Assembly: GCA_023897205.1 (NCBI GenBank)
Contig: JAHWDD010000005.1
Location: 3,162,001 to 3,226,000, forward strand
Length of the DNA: 64,000 nucleotides
Reading direction: 5' to 3'
Source of the DNA: Exophiala sp. HKRS030
Lineage: Eukaryota; Ascomycota; Eurotiomycetes; Chaetothyriales; Herpotrichiellaceae
Shown: piece after piece, positions 11,301-20,124 of the stretch
How positions within the stretch are numbered: the stretch's first letter is position 1
How the letters are laid out: the number at the start of each line of letters is the position of its first letter
Notes under the pieces: generated by a model
Databases searched by the model: none
Told to the model about the DNA's origin: nothing
The model's input: only the letters and a program-made list of their open reading frames with translations
Position numbers and translations under genes: made by a program

Positions 11301-12851
11301 ACGGCAGGATATATCAGAGTTGGCTGAATTCTTTTCGAAGAAAGAGCTCCTCATGACTTTGACGATATACTCATTCCATACGCGGGTATATTGCTTGTGG
11401 GTCGCTGCAGGTCGAAATGCGTAATAGAGCAAGTTGCAATAGCTTGATACCGCTGTAGCTCTTGTGCTTTTGATAGAGTTTTCAGTCGCTTGCTTCTCCA
11501 ATTGTGCGGTGATCGGTTTAGCCAACATTGAAAGTAGACTGTCCGAAGCCTCGTGTGGCCTCACAACTGAGACAAATCGGTTCCAGGCGACATTCGACTG
11601 TTGTCTAACTACTGATTCGCTGCAATTGAAGCATCGTTGTATGACCTTCAGCCAGTCTTTAAGGTCTCGCCAATCATCAACGCGGTTCTCAGAATTATTA
11701 CTGAGTAGCAGTGTTATTGCCCATATCTGAGGGACGTGTATCATATCTTCCTTGCCGACTATCATCTTTTCGAGCTTCCGGGACATGGCTGTGCCCAAGG
11801 TCATGCCGTTCTCCAGCTCTTTTTCGAGAACACTCCGAACAGAACTAGATATGGAGAAGGAGGCAGGAAAGGCTAGACAGGATTCCAGACCCAGGTCCAG
11901 AGCCCTTGCGCGTATCTCCTTCATGTGATGCGTCATGCCAGTAAGTAGCTCTTCGATCCAAAGATGAGCTTTGCCCTTCATGGTGGCCTTTGCTTGCGTC
12001 AATAGCTTTCTGTAGACCAGTAATCGTTCCGAAATGATGCCATTGCCTTTGATGTGATCAGAAAGACTCTTGAGCGCTTCGAGCAGGCGTGTGACTCTGT
12101 TGTTGAAAGTTATCAGACTGGAACGGAAATCTTGTGTTGCGAGGAGATGCAAATAATGCATGATGATGCTCTTTGGAGCCGTGTGCTCTGATATGACGAG
12201 GATAGAACGATCGAGCACGAAAGAGCGGAATTCGTCTGTCAAGAAGGTTGAGTACTCTGGACTCCAGACAAAAATGACCAAAACCTTTATCGCTTGTGTA
12301 ATAAGGTTGGTGTCTGCGATTTCTAAAATTGGTCGCAGGATATCTCGCTTGATATATCTGAGGATTGAGGGGATCTTGGTCTTGAGTATCGCTTCTTCGG
12401 GAATATCATCGTATTGCTTGATAACCCTGCACAAAGTCTGGTATGCATCCACCGATATGGTCCGCTCGTCACAGCTGAGTTGTTGCATAATGCTCTCCAT
12501 CATCTCGCTCACAGACAAATCCTCGTGACGGGTCGCTTCATTGTCGACAACGGCTGTCTCCCCTACTGAGGTCGTTTTGAGGATGGACTTGAGAGCAGAT
12601 TGACACTCTGAAGAAGGTGGAAGTGCCTTGACGACAGACACGGTAGGGGAGGATTGACTGACGCCATTTGTATGCTCGTTATTCGTCCATGTTGAGAATT
12701 CAACTCTTTTTCGATTTCCAGTGCCGGACGATCCGGGGAAGGACGCTGGGGAATCTGGTGTTCCCATGAAAGCCACCTTGTTCGATGAATGTGATAGCTT
12801 TCTGCGAGAAGAAGTCGAAGGAGGGCTCGGAGGGAGATCGAATATCGACAT
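8385..12851 (-). CDS. RIF1: RIF1, telomere and replication-timing regulator
   Basis: Intronless gene for 1488 residues. Rif1 limits telomere lengthening, restrains late origins by recruiting protein phosphatase 1 (PP1), and acts in double-strand-break repair. Residues about 110-560 form the Rif1 N-terminal alpha-helical repeat domain (for example FVWSPEYSTFLTDEFRSFVLD and MTHHMKEIRARALDLGLE). The N-terminus carries two PP1-docking motifs: RVEF at 49-52 (a KVAF at 25-28 could serve too) and SILK at 89-92. The C-terminal half is acidic, Ser/Pro-rich and probably disordered, with many SP/TP sites. It also has a basic AT-hook-like patch (RRGRPRKYPRR) near residue 1323 and a short C-terminal helix. 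The first ATG is used and sits just before the low-complexity N-terminus. It shares a divergent promoter with RIC8. Confidence 0.85.
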   Translation of the reverse strand: MSIFDLPPSPPSTSSRRKLSHSSNKVAFMGTPDSPASFPGSSGTGNRKRVEFSTWTNNEHTNGVSQSSPTVSVVKALPPSSECQSALKSILKTTSVGETAVVDNEATRHEDLSVSEMMESIMQQLSCDERTISVDAYQTLCRVIKQYDDIPEEAILKTKIPSILRYIKRDILRPILEIADTNLITQAIKVLVIFVWSPEYSTFLTDEFRSFVLDRSILVISEHTAPKSIIMHYLHLLATQDFRSSLITFNNRVTRLLEALKSLSDHIKGNGIISERLLVYRKLLTQAKATMKGKAHLWIEELLTGMTHHMKEIRARALDLGLESCLAFPASFSISSSVRSVLEKELENGMTLGTAMSRKLEKMIVGKEDMIHVPQIWAITLLLSNNSENRVDDWRDLKDWLKVIQRCFNCSESVVRQQSNVAWNRFVSVVRPHEASDSLLSMLAKPITAQLEKQATENSIKSTRATAVSSYCNLLYYAFRPAATHKQYTRVWNEYIVKVMRSSFFEKNSANSDISCRVLIALLWNSSKGTKVWNEGRALQDSRPMEPEELPTIDCKWVRMRCPAIVDMFCLLLKYSSWGASGQSDKAHIAVAWTHFLRALKEASSKEIKPSAEAKNATFAVLDFLCKRWEGAVQSNRNDLEQSMAQIRQMMRTAIFELGYVSIMMTLEAGTLAHVKPLFSELFDSMVSDICTNPEAGESQSSVPGHRVPSQALVSSYEKCLELFNAFVIGQLERLATTPCSEKTHEISEIMSRLLTNTPQELLTPTLLRLREPLIRTLTQLAGNDLDSLGQNVVSVLDKVPTIHIRELDDVFGSVFECITGDCKQEAYIVWNAQFGQNDVLVVGPKLQQILTQSHNLTPPKNSCASRQDSGNVTNEIEDAQQDEETANKLVAGVDQFGVPSPILGSQGRIDWAAKVATEEEVCNDHEDNTGSSPMRSNPRQRPRHDDSQMHFVPIVSSSPPNDEPESQFLTTHQKEVRDRQRSEPAVVFPDLRSSPRPHSRSQSYGDCEFARKAAILDECPSTPVLPTHHDQTEMEIMESPTPRARHFTARILDLEVPSSPPSMPDNPEDRINALANLSSPPQVAVDDAQIAIQIGLPPLDPVEEASVGSIATRLPVRDTQPLPENHFSSQNMLIIEPAPEKDINNTTDSVQIAYGDHEGFSAHGLENNPTIADDFRPRTPVEEVKVSSDEIDMLSASQLSQDLDRHVSRKVPSSPLSFRQPESRLDHAGGEELTQNERKSYNVRKRKAHNYAGPVKRRRQKISSQLTSSSLDDRSSSSQLGSQQVLQDCIEVFTSSPAQAGTESNTQTSIEEAGSQPTGTTKRRRGRPRKYPRRRASKERQPSAGNLDLVPILYPAQFKTESDIDNDRVDSNMQRLEQQDDSELIRNDERLNAQIAEATEIERSNADGQDITACDARHVSIVEDVSALQQDLVNEDGLMPATILTSLQSALDQLKSSTSGDKIDLRAIDDLCFQIRFQAQVLAQRPV

Positions 12852-13440
12852 CGTTGGAAGTCTCGGTGCCTCGGTGCTCTTCGATTAGGATGCCAACACG
12901 AAACAATCAATGGACGGCCGACCAGCGTGAGGTGTCATGCTCGCCTTTGCTGCGGGACAGATTCGATGTAGATACACATGAAGAGATATGATGTGCAGTG
13001 TCATCTATTCTAACCAAGTGCAAGGACTGATGAGGATGATTGCGGATAATGGTAGGGTATAGGCATTGGGTGCGATGGACCTCACCAGCCACTTTACGCG
13101 TGCGGACGCGCCAACGAGGGTCGCGCGTAGCGTGTCAATTCACAATTGTGGATGCACGCCCCGTGACGCCCCTCGGCCGTTAACCACGAAACTAAGACCG
13201 ATACGGTTTAGACCCTCACCAGAGTCACGCCCCTCGTCAATATCCGACGAGAGACACATCAACGAAGGACAACGATGGAGGGAACGGTGCGATGGACTCA
13301 TGAGCCAGTCTGAATATCTCTATCGCAGAAACATCTACATATATGTATCGCATCATCGGATCGGTCAAGTCAACAATCTTCCTGATCAGCTCAACTAGAT
13401 CTATGGTCACAATTCTACTCGTTCGAGCGTGGGGAACGTC
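12852..13440. other. Divergent promoter region of RIF1 and RIC8
   Basis: The 589-base gap between two head-to-head starts must carry both promoters. A GC-rich island at about 13090-13135 includes the ACGCGT site described separately. Confidence 0.6.
13096..13101. promoter_or_regulatory. ACGCGT, possible MCB element
   Basis: A perfect MluI cell-cycle box, the core bound by MBF (Mbp1-Swi6) at G1/S genes in yeasts and conserved in filamentous fungi. It is 245 bases upstream of the RIF1 start, inside a local CpG-rich patch. A link to S-phase expression of RIF1 is inference from the motif and the gene's role. Confidence 0.35.
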
Positions 13441-14811
13441 ATGATGCTCAATTCAGTTCAGACATCGGAAGCCAAGGCACTTCTGGACACGTTGAGGAGT
13501 GACCTTGGCGATCGAAAGCTCAGTGAGAAGGCTCGAGTTGAGACCCTCACAAGGCTCAAGGTCCTGGGGAGAACGCCAAATATCGTTGCTCCGCTCTATG
13601 ATCAAGCAGGTCTTGAGATCCTAGGAGCCTATGCTTTCGGAGACAAGCCTCGTCCTGCCTCGCAAGAGGCTCTGCGATGTCTTGCAAATGCTTTACTCAC
13701 ATTACCACCGACCCGAAAGTTTTGTCTGAATCTTGAGTTTGATAAAAAGGCCACTGGGGCACTTGACTCAGCCGAGTACGACGACGAATTCATTCTATCG
13801 CGGATCCTGTTTCTCTTGACTTATGATCCTGACATTGATGTCGGCACACTTCTCAGAGAACATGAATTGGCCGAAAAGATTTCGAGACTGCTCTCGCGAC
13901 ATGCAGAAGCCTTGAAGAAAACGACCAGCGGGTCTTTGGTTGACCAGAGTCAACAAATGGCACTCTCTGAAACTCTCAAGATGGCATTTAATGTCAGCAG
14001 CGCCAAGACAGATCAAGTCAAGAAACTCAGCATTGCCATGCCCTATCTATTTACCATATTGACACGGTCTAAAGTTCTCCAGCCACCCCTGCAGCCTCCG
14101 TTGAGCCATACTATTCACGCACTCGCCAATATTGATCTTAATGGCGAGGACTTCAAAGAGCCGAATGAGCTGCGACTAGCTGTGGATAGGGTTACCTTGG
14201 TGTTAGAAGACGCCATTGACCGCTACCCACCGACAGAATTGGATGCACTTGCCATTCCATTGTTGACAATTTTAAGGAAACTTCACGATGTCGCCGGAAC
14301 GAGTTTAAAAGGGGACCTGAAGTCCCGATACTTGCCAAAAGACGACGAACGAGACCAGCCTTTAGGAAAGTCGGGGTCTTTGGCATCTCGACTGCTTCGT
14401 CTGACAACATCTTCTCCTCTTGTGCATCTTAATGAGGCCATCTCTGAGTTTATGTTCGAGTTATCGGATCGGGATGCGAACAACTATGTGCAAAATGTGG
14501 GATATGGCTATGCAGCAGGCTATCTCATGACACATAAGATTCCAATGCCTGAGAGTGCCAAAAACTCCCGATTGAATGGCCCTTCGACAAACGCGATCCC
14601 CGTCAATCCGATCACAGGACAGAGGCTAGACCGAGAGTCTGGGCCGGATCTGCCGCAGATGACGATGGAAGAAAAAGAACGCGAGGCAGAAAGACTATTT
14701 GTTCTTTTTGAGAGACTCAAGGCTACTGGGGTTGTGAATGTCAAGAATCCTGTGGAAGCTGCAAGAGATGAAGGGAGGATTCAGGAGCTGAACGACTCTG
14801 ATTCTGATTGA
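13441..14811 (+). CDS. RIC8: RIC8, guanine nucleotide exchange factor and chaperone for G-alpha subunits
   Basis: Ric-8 (synembryn) activates and stabilises heterotrimeric G-protein alpha subunits; in Neurospora and Magnaporthe it is needed for normal growth, conidiation and infection. The intronless gene gives 456 residues from ATG at 13441. Twelve bases earlier the frame has only GTG, and an in-frame stop precedes that. The protein is an armadillo-like helical repeat (RLKVLGRTPNIV, QEALRCLANALLTLPP, FILSRILFLLTYDPDI). Its C-terminal block GYAAGYLMTHKIPMP followed by NPITGQRL is diagnostic of the family. It ends in an acidic serine tail (DSDSD), a known site type for CK2. Length matches fungal orthologues. 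No sign of damage. Confidence 0.9.
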   Translation: MMLNSVQTSEAKALLDTLRSDLGDRKLSEKARVETLTRLKVLGRTPNIVAPLYDQAGLEILGAYAFGDKPRPASQEALRCLANALLTLPPTRKFCLNLEFDKKATGALDSAEYDDEFILSRILFLLTYDPDIDVGTLLREHELAEKISRLLSRHAEALKKTTSGSLVDQSQQMALSETLKMAFNVSSAKTDQVKKLSIAMPYLFTILTRSKVLQPPLQPPLSHTIHALANIDLNGEDFKEPNELRLAVDRVTLVLEDAIDRYPPTELDALAIPLLTILRKLHDVAGTSLKGDLKSRYLPKDDERDQPLGKSGSLASRLLRLTTSSPLVHLNEAISEFMFELSDRDANNYVQNVGYGYAAGYLMTHKIPMPESAKNSRLNGPSTNAIPVNPITGQRLDRESGPDLPQMTMEEKEREAERLFVLFERLKATGVVNVKNPVEAARDEGRIQELNDSDSD

Positions 14812-15796
14812 CAAGGAGTTCAATGACGACCCTATGATTTACGAAGATAATGACATGGTTGTGTTTGCATAAGAATGCCAGATAAGGAGAGATGTGGAAG
14901 CGTTGGTTGGTAAATAGGTAGTCGGTATTTCAGTCCGTGTAATCGATCTGGGAGTAGTAGATTGGTAGGCAGGTAGTTACGTAGTCCAATCATAGGTTGA
15001 CTAGTGAAAGCGAGGATTCCAGGTCAGTTCTTCGATATCGATGGTGCCACTCGGAAGACGGGAAATGCACCAGTAACAGAAGGAGGGGAGGAGGTTAAGG
15101 GGCGAAAAGCCTCGATTCTTACAGGCCCGTGAGGCCAGTTTGGCTCTTTAGGCTGGTGTACGGAGTAGTAGCCTTTAAGTTAGCGAGCTTTTGTTCCTGC
15201 ATCATGGGTCGAGAGGCTTCTGGGACTCCAAGCATCAACCATGAAATAGGCCAACTGTGACTGGCTCAGGCTCTTCTGGAAGGGCTAAGGGGCCTAAGTG
15301 CCCTAAGGTGACAGGTCCTTGGGGCTTTTGTTGACTTGATGGAGCCACCTGGGAGCCAATAACAAAGCCGCCTCTTGGCCTGGGGAGTCTCCAAGGGCTC
15401 TCGGGCTTCAAAGGTTAGGCCAACGAAGCCAAAGAGGCCCACGGAAGCCCCCATCCGCAATAACTCCACCCTGCAGACTTTCATCTTCCAACCTTCCAAT
15501 CCCTCGTGTCCCTTGAATCTCAGAAACTGCGCCTGCAGCTTTACGTCGTTACCTCGTGAGCCACGGTAGGCAGGATGTCTCCTTGCCCTGATAATGATAC
15601 TTTTTTCTGGTTGACACTCGAGCCCTCATCGTCATCCTCCTCATCCTCTTCCTCTCATCTCGTCGCTCATTACCTTGTCGTCGTCGCCGTCGCCTCCGCC
15701 TCCTCGTCCTCACGCACCTTTCTCTTCTAATCACCTCTCACTGGTGATCTCGTCTCCACCGACAGCAGGTCATCCTGCCCTTCGTCCCACAGACCG
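14812..15796. other. Intergenic with pyrimidine-rich leader of ERG12
   Basis: About 985 bases. 14812-15260 is the RIC8 3' region. 15590-15790 is a strongly pyrimidine-rich stretch (repeated CCTC, TCGTC, CGTCG), typical of fungal core promoters and leaders, directly before the ERG12 start. A TACGGAGTA word lies at 15159-15167. Confidence 0.5.
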
Positions 15797-17268
15797 ATGA
15801 CGGCCCACCGATTTGACATGGCCACCAACGGAACAACAAAAGTGAACGGCACCAATGGCCACACCAAGAATGGCTCCTCAGGTCTTCCTGTGCGACCTCC
15901 GACGGCCGCAAGCCGAAAGGCCTCATCACCTATGGCTCCTGCTTTCATGGTATCCGCGCCAGGAAAAGTCATCGTCTTTGGCGAACATGCTGTTGTGCAT
16001 GGAAAGGCCGCAATGGCCGCCTCTATATCTCTACGCTCATACCTCCTAGTCACTACCCTGTCCAAGTCGCAACGCACCATACAGATGATCTTCCCAGACA
16101 TTGGCCTAGATCACACGTGGATTATAGACGATCTGCCCTGGCGTATTTTGGGCAACACTACCCGCAAACCTCGATACTACGACATGGTCACCTCCCTTGA
16201 TCCGGAGCTGGTCAAGGCAATGCAACCACACATCGACAACGTCTCTCCCCATCTGGCTGGTGAAGCCAGGAAAATCCATCAAGCGGCTGCATCTTCATTT
16301 CTCTACCTCTTCCTGTGTTTGAGCAGTCCTACGGCCCCTGCAGCGATATACACCTTGCGCTCAACTTTACCCACCGGCGCCGGACTCGGCTCGAGTGCCA
16401 GTGTTTGTGTATGCATCAGTGCAGCTCTTCTGAAACAGATTCATGTTCTCTCAGGTCCGCATCATGACCAACCTGAGGAAGAGGTGGACATGCAGCTAGA
16501 GAGAATAAACAAGTGGGCATTCGTCGGCGAACTCTGCATTCATGGCAATCCAAGCGGAATAGACAACACAGTTTCAACTAGAGGAAGAGCCATTCTGTTC
16601 AAGAGGACAGACTATAAGAAGCCTCCAACATCAACGCCATTGAAGGAATTCCCCGAACTACCACTCCTCCTCATCAACACCAAGCAACCTCGGACTACTG
16701 CCGCCGAAGTTGCCAAGGTTGGTGCTTTGTTGAAAAAATATCCAGCGGTTACAGAAGCTACTTTACATAATATCGATGAGGTCACAAAGTCGGCATATAA
16801 TTTAATCACATCTGATGATTTCGACCCAAGTTCTGATCAGAACATTGAGCATTTGGGAGACTTATTCCGCATCAACCATGGGTTATTGGTCTCACTCGGA
16901 GTTTCACATCCAAAACTGGAATATATCCGAGAATTAGTCGACTATGCAGGCATTGGCTGGACCAAATTGACAGGTGCCGGTGGTGGCGGCTGTGCTATCA
17001 CCTTACTCAAGAATGATGTACAACCTGATGATTTAAGTGCCCTACAGGAAAAGTTTGAAGCTGCCGGATTTGAGGAATTTAAAACTACTCTTGGGGTAAT
17101 GGCGTTGGAATGCTCTATCCTGCTGTGTTACAGAACGGTACAGACGAAGAAGGAGGTGAGGAGATTGACCAACAGAAATTTTTGAATGCCCAAGGACCAG
17201 AAGGTATCGAAGCCCTGGTCGGAGTCGGTCTCTTGAAAAGGCGAACGGAATGGAAGTTCTGGCAGTAA
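15797..17268 (+). CDS. ERG12: Mevalonate kinase, one-base frameshift near the 3' end
   Basis: Phosphorylates mevalonate to 5-phosphomevalonate in the isoprenoid and ergosterol pathway. GHMP-kinase motifs are present: APGKVIVFGEHAVVHG near residue 53, the ATP-binding GAGLGSSASVCV near 193, GNPSGIDNTVS near 253, and TGAGGGGCAIT near 391. The frame drifts at the G run 17093-17096. As written it reads TTLGVMAL and stops at 17185. Reading one base shifted gives the family's NGVG block, then YPAVLQNGTDEEGGEEID and a normal tail ending in EWKFWQ at 17268. ERG12 is essential in yeast, so a missing G is more likely than a pseudogene. The first ATG (15797) starts MTAHRF; a second at 15818 (MATNG) may be used. 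Confidence 0.9.
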
Positions 17269-17903
17269 ATATGGTAATGGTCATGGTTATGAAGCTGATC
17301 GTGGCTCCTTTTCATGCATGTTTTAATAGCGTTGGCGTACGGCATCATTCAGCTGACGCACTGGCATGGACTTTGGTATCACGAGCACCAGGACGTTGGA
17401 AGTATTATGTATTATATTTTTCATTGGCAATCATTTGGCCAGGTGAAGCGAAGCAGACCGAGAGACAGTCCTCGACTTCTCGCTAATGTTTGTCAATATT
17501 GTGAGCCATTGTCATCCCTTGAGGCCTAATATCATACTATCACGTGATGATCGGAGTGCCCTCCACGACGTTCCATCGCCTTGCTATTGTTCTCTAATTC
17601 CAACGACTTGTGTCGGTTCGTACAATCACATTGACCATGCCCTGCGCTTAGAGATGCAGTATCGCTGAAATCTTAGGACCACGCTCCATAGATGATTTCT
17701 TGAACGCCTGTTCAAAGCAAAACAGAGCAAGCCCGGCGAACGTCTTTTGAAGGCTACTTTGAGCCTGGCATCTTCGATACACCCACACAAAATACATCTC
17801 ATTCCATGCTGGACTTTCGATCTTTGAGAGTACAACCAACCACTCTCTACCTGGTAAAATCTCAAAACCGCCCGCTGCAAACCCCAAGATAAGAAACCCA
17901 ACC
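17269..17903. other. Intergenic, nothing identified
   Basis: Between tandem plus-strand genes ERG12 and RAM2. AT-rich 3' region of ERG12, then the RAM2 promoter. No further feature seen. Confidence 0.5.
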
Positions 17904-19463
17904 ATGGCATCCACAACAGTCAACCCACCCACCATTCGCACCAAACCCGCCCACACCACTACCAGCACCACCACCACCACCTCAAGCAAACCGACCAAAA
18001 CGACCAAAGCACCCTTCTACAGCACATCACCGCGATGGCAATCCATCACGCCGATCCCGCTGATCGACGGCCCACCACTACAACCAGGACAAACCGACCC
18101 TGGCCCCGCGTTGGCCGCGATCGCCTACTCGCCTCGCTACTCCGAAGCCATGTCGTACCTGCGTGCGGTCATGGCGGCCAACGAGTTCAGCCCGCGCGCC
18201 CTCGATCTCACCGAGGACATCATCAGCATGAACCCCGCGCATTACACCGTGTGGTTGTACCGTGCGAAATGTCTGCAGCAGATCTGGCAGAGCGACGGGA
18301 CCGCCCTCGAGGATGGGGTTAGGGATGAGTTGGTTTGGTTGGAGGGCATTAGTGAGCGGAATTTGAAGAATTATCAGATCTGGTGAGTCTTTTCCCTTTC
18401 TTTCTTTATATATGTTGCGAATCGACGAATCGTGTACGGGATTGGTGTTGGGCTGCTGGTGTGGTATGTGTGGTTCGTTTTGGGCACTCTTTTTTCTTTA
18501 TGGAGGCTTGCTTCCTTTTCCTCTGTGCAAGCTTGAACCGCTGCTACGAGAATATCACTACGAGGTGATAACTGTGATGATTTTACGGCATGAGTCTTGT
18601 TGTCCAGGCGGCTGCACTCCATCTATCACTACAATCCCTTTACCCTCGTGTCTGTATCCTGTTCCGAGAACAAACATGACAGCACAAACTAACAATCATC
18701 CTCTCTTGTCACCACTAGGCACCACCGCCAACTCCTCCTGTCTCTCCTACCAACACTCCCCGCCGACGAAACCGAATTCCTCGCACACATCCTATCGTTC
18801 GACACCAAGAACTACCACGTGTGGAGCTACCGACAATGGCTATGCCGACAATTCCCGGACCCATTACTCACGACCGACACGGAGCTTGAGGCCATGGACG
18901 CCATGATCGCCGACGACGTGCGCAACAACTCGGCGTGGAACCATCGGTATTTCGTGTGTTTCGGGGCCGAGGAGCTCAGGATCGTCGATGCAGCCGGTGG
19001 GAACCGTAAGGAGGTTCTCGAGGGCACCGGCACGTCCAACACGGGCAATGACGACAACGACGACGGCGGCAATAGCAACAACGGCGCTGGAACTCGGACC
19101 GTGTCCTTAGTCACAGACGAAGACGTCGTGCAGCGCGAGATCAACTACGCCAAGGACCGCATCTACTGGGCGCCGCAGAACCCGAGTCCATGGAACTATC
19201 TCAAGGGTGTGTTGAAGCGCGCGGGCATGCCTTTGGGCGAGCTCCAGGTGTTTTGCGAGGGCTTTGTGGGTGGAAAAGATGGCGATTTGTTCAGCGATCG
19301 TGATGTTAGGAGCAGTCATGCCCTGGACTGGTTGGTTGAGATCTACAAGGCGGACGGCAATATTAAGAGGAGTAAAGCGTGTCTCGATGCGTTGGGCAAG
19401 AAGTGGGATCCGGTCAGGCGGAAGTATTGGGAATATAGGGCTAGGCAGTTGGATGAGGAATAA
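17904..19463 (+). CDS. RAM2: Protein farnesyltransferase/geranylgeranyltransferase I alpha subunit
   Basis: Shared alpha subunit of the two CaaX prenyltransferases, which attach farnesyl or geranylgeranyl to Ras- and Rho-type proteins in the cytosol. Two exons (17904-18382 and 18719-19463) give 407 residues. The join falls inside a repeat, TG|G restoring the Trp of KNYQIW followed by HHRQ. PPTA-type repeats are seen as NPAHYTVWLYRAKCL, NLKNYQIWHHRQLLL, NYHVWSYRQWLCRQF, NNSAWNHRYFV and NPSPWNYLKGVL. The N-terminus is a Thr/Lys-rich low-complexity stretch. An acidic Asn/Gly insert near residue 210 (GNDDNDDGGNSNNG) looks like a loop expansion. The 336-nt intron is long for this window. It lies beside ERG12, whose pathway makes its prenyl substrates; there is no sign of co-regulation beyond the shared orientation. 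Confidence 0.92.
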
Positions 19464-20124
19464 TGGGTCGAGAGAGAAGGTTGAGGATGAGGGTCGATGG
19501 GGTTTTTGGGCGATGTTACAGAGGATATATATGAAGGTGCGATAGTAACCGGCTTGTAACGAGGCTATCGGTTTATGCATGTTTCATGAGTCTTCTGGCA
19601 ATGGCTATGACATGTTTGATATTTTCTATGACGGCTAACCTAGATGCTTTGAGTATTCTCGAGCAGAAACGGCCTCCGTGGATGCCGCGGCATATTCTTT
19701 CTGCTACCGTATGCCAGTGAATGCTGCAAGGAGGGATCCGAAGTGTCCGACATGTGTGCAACAAGACCTGGTTGAAAGATCTTGATCCATGGACAAAGTC
19801 GCACTCTGACTTGCTTCTGTGATTCGTTCATTTGTTCTTTCGTCTGAGCTTCTCGGCCTATGCCGTAGCCCTTTGGATTGGCTCTACCCAATAGGATTCC
19901 CCTTATGTTTGCTTATCAGCATATCCCGGTATAGCAAGGTCGTCATGGCTCCGATACACCGGATATGCAGCTACAGACTCTCGAGTGGGTGATATGCTTC
20001 ACGCGCAGAAGGCAATATGCTCCTGTGAGGATGAAGGCACACTGCCCATTTAAACGAACAGGTTGGGCTGACATCAACGGTTTGATCTTACCGAACGAGG
20101 CCTCCTATATTTTTAATCTCCTGT
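19464..20124. other. Convergent 3' regions of RAM2 and ADE17
   Basis: Spacer between genes that face each other. It holds both 3' ends. Short frames on each strand have no recognisable content. Confidence 0.5.

Noticed and set aside
15261..15430. Apparent similarity to 28250-28400 (GGGCCTAAG-type words)
   Set aside because: Shared words are short and unordered; no alignable repeat.
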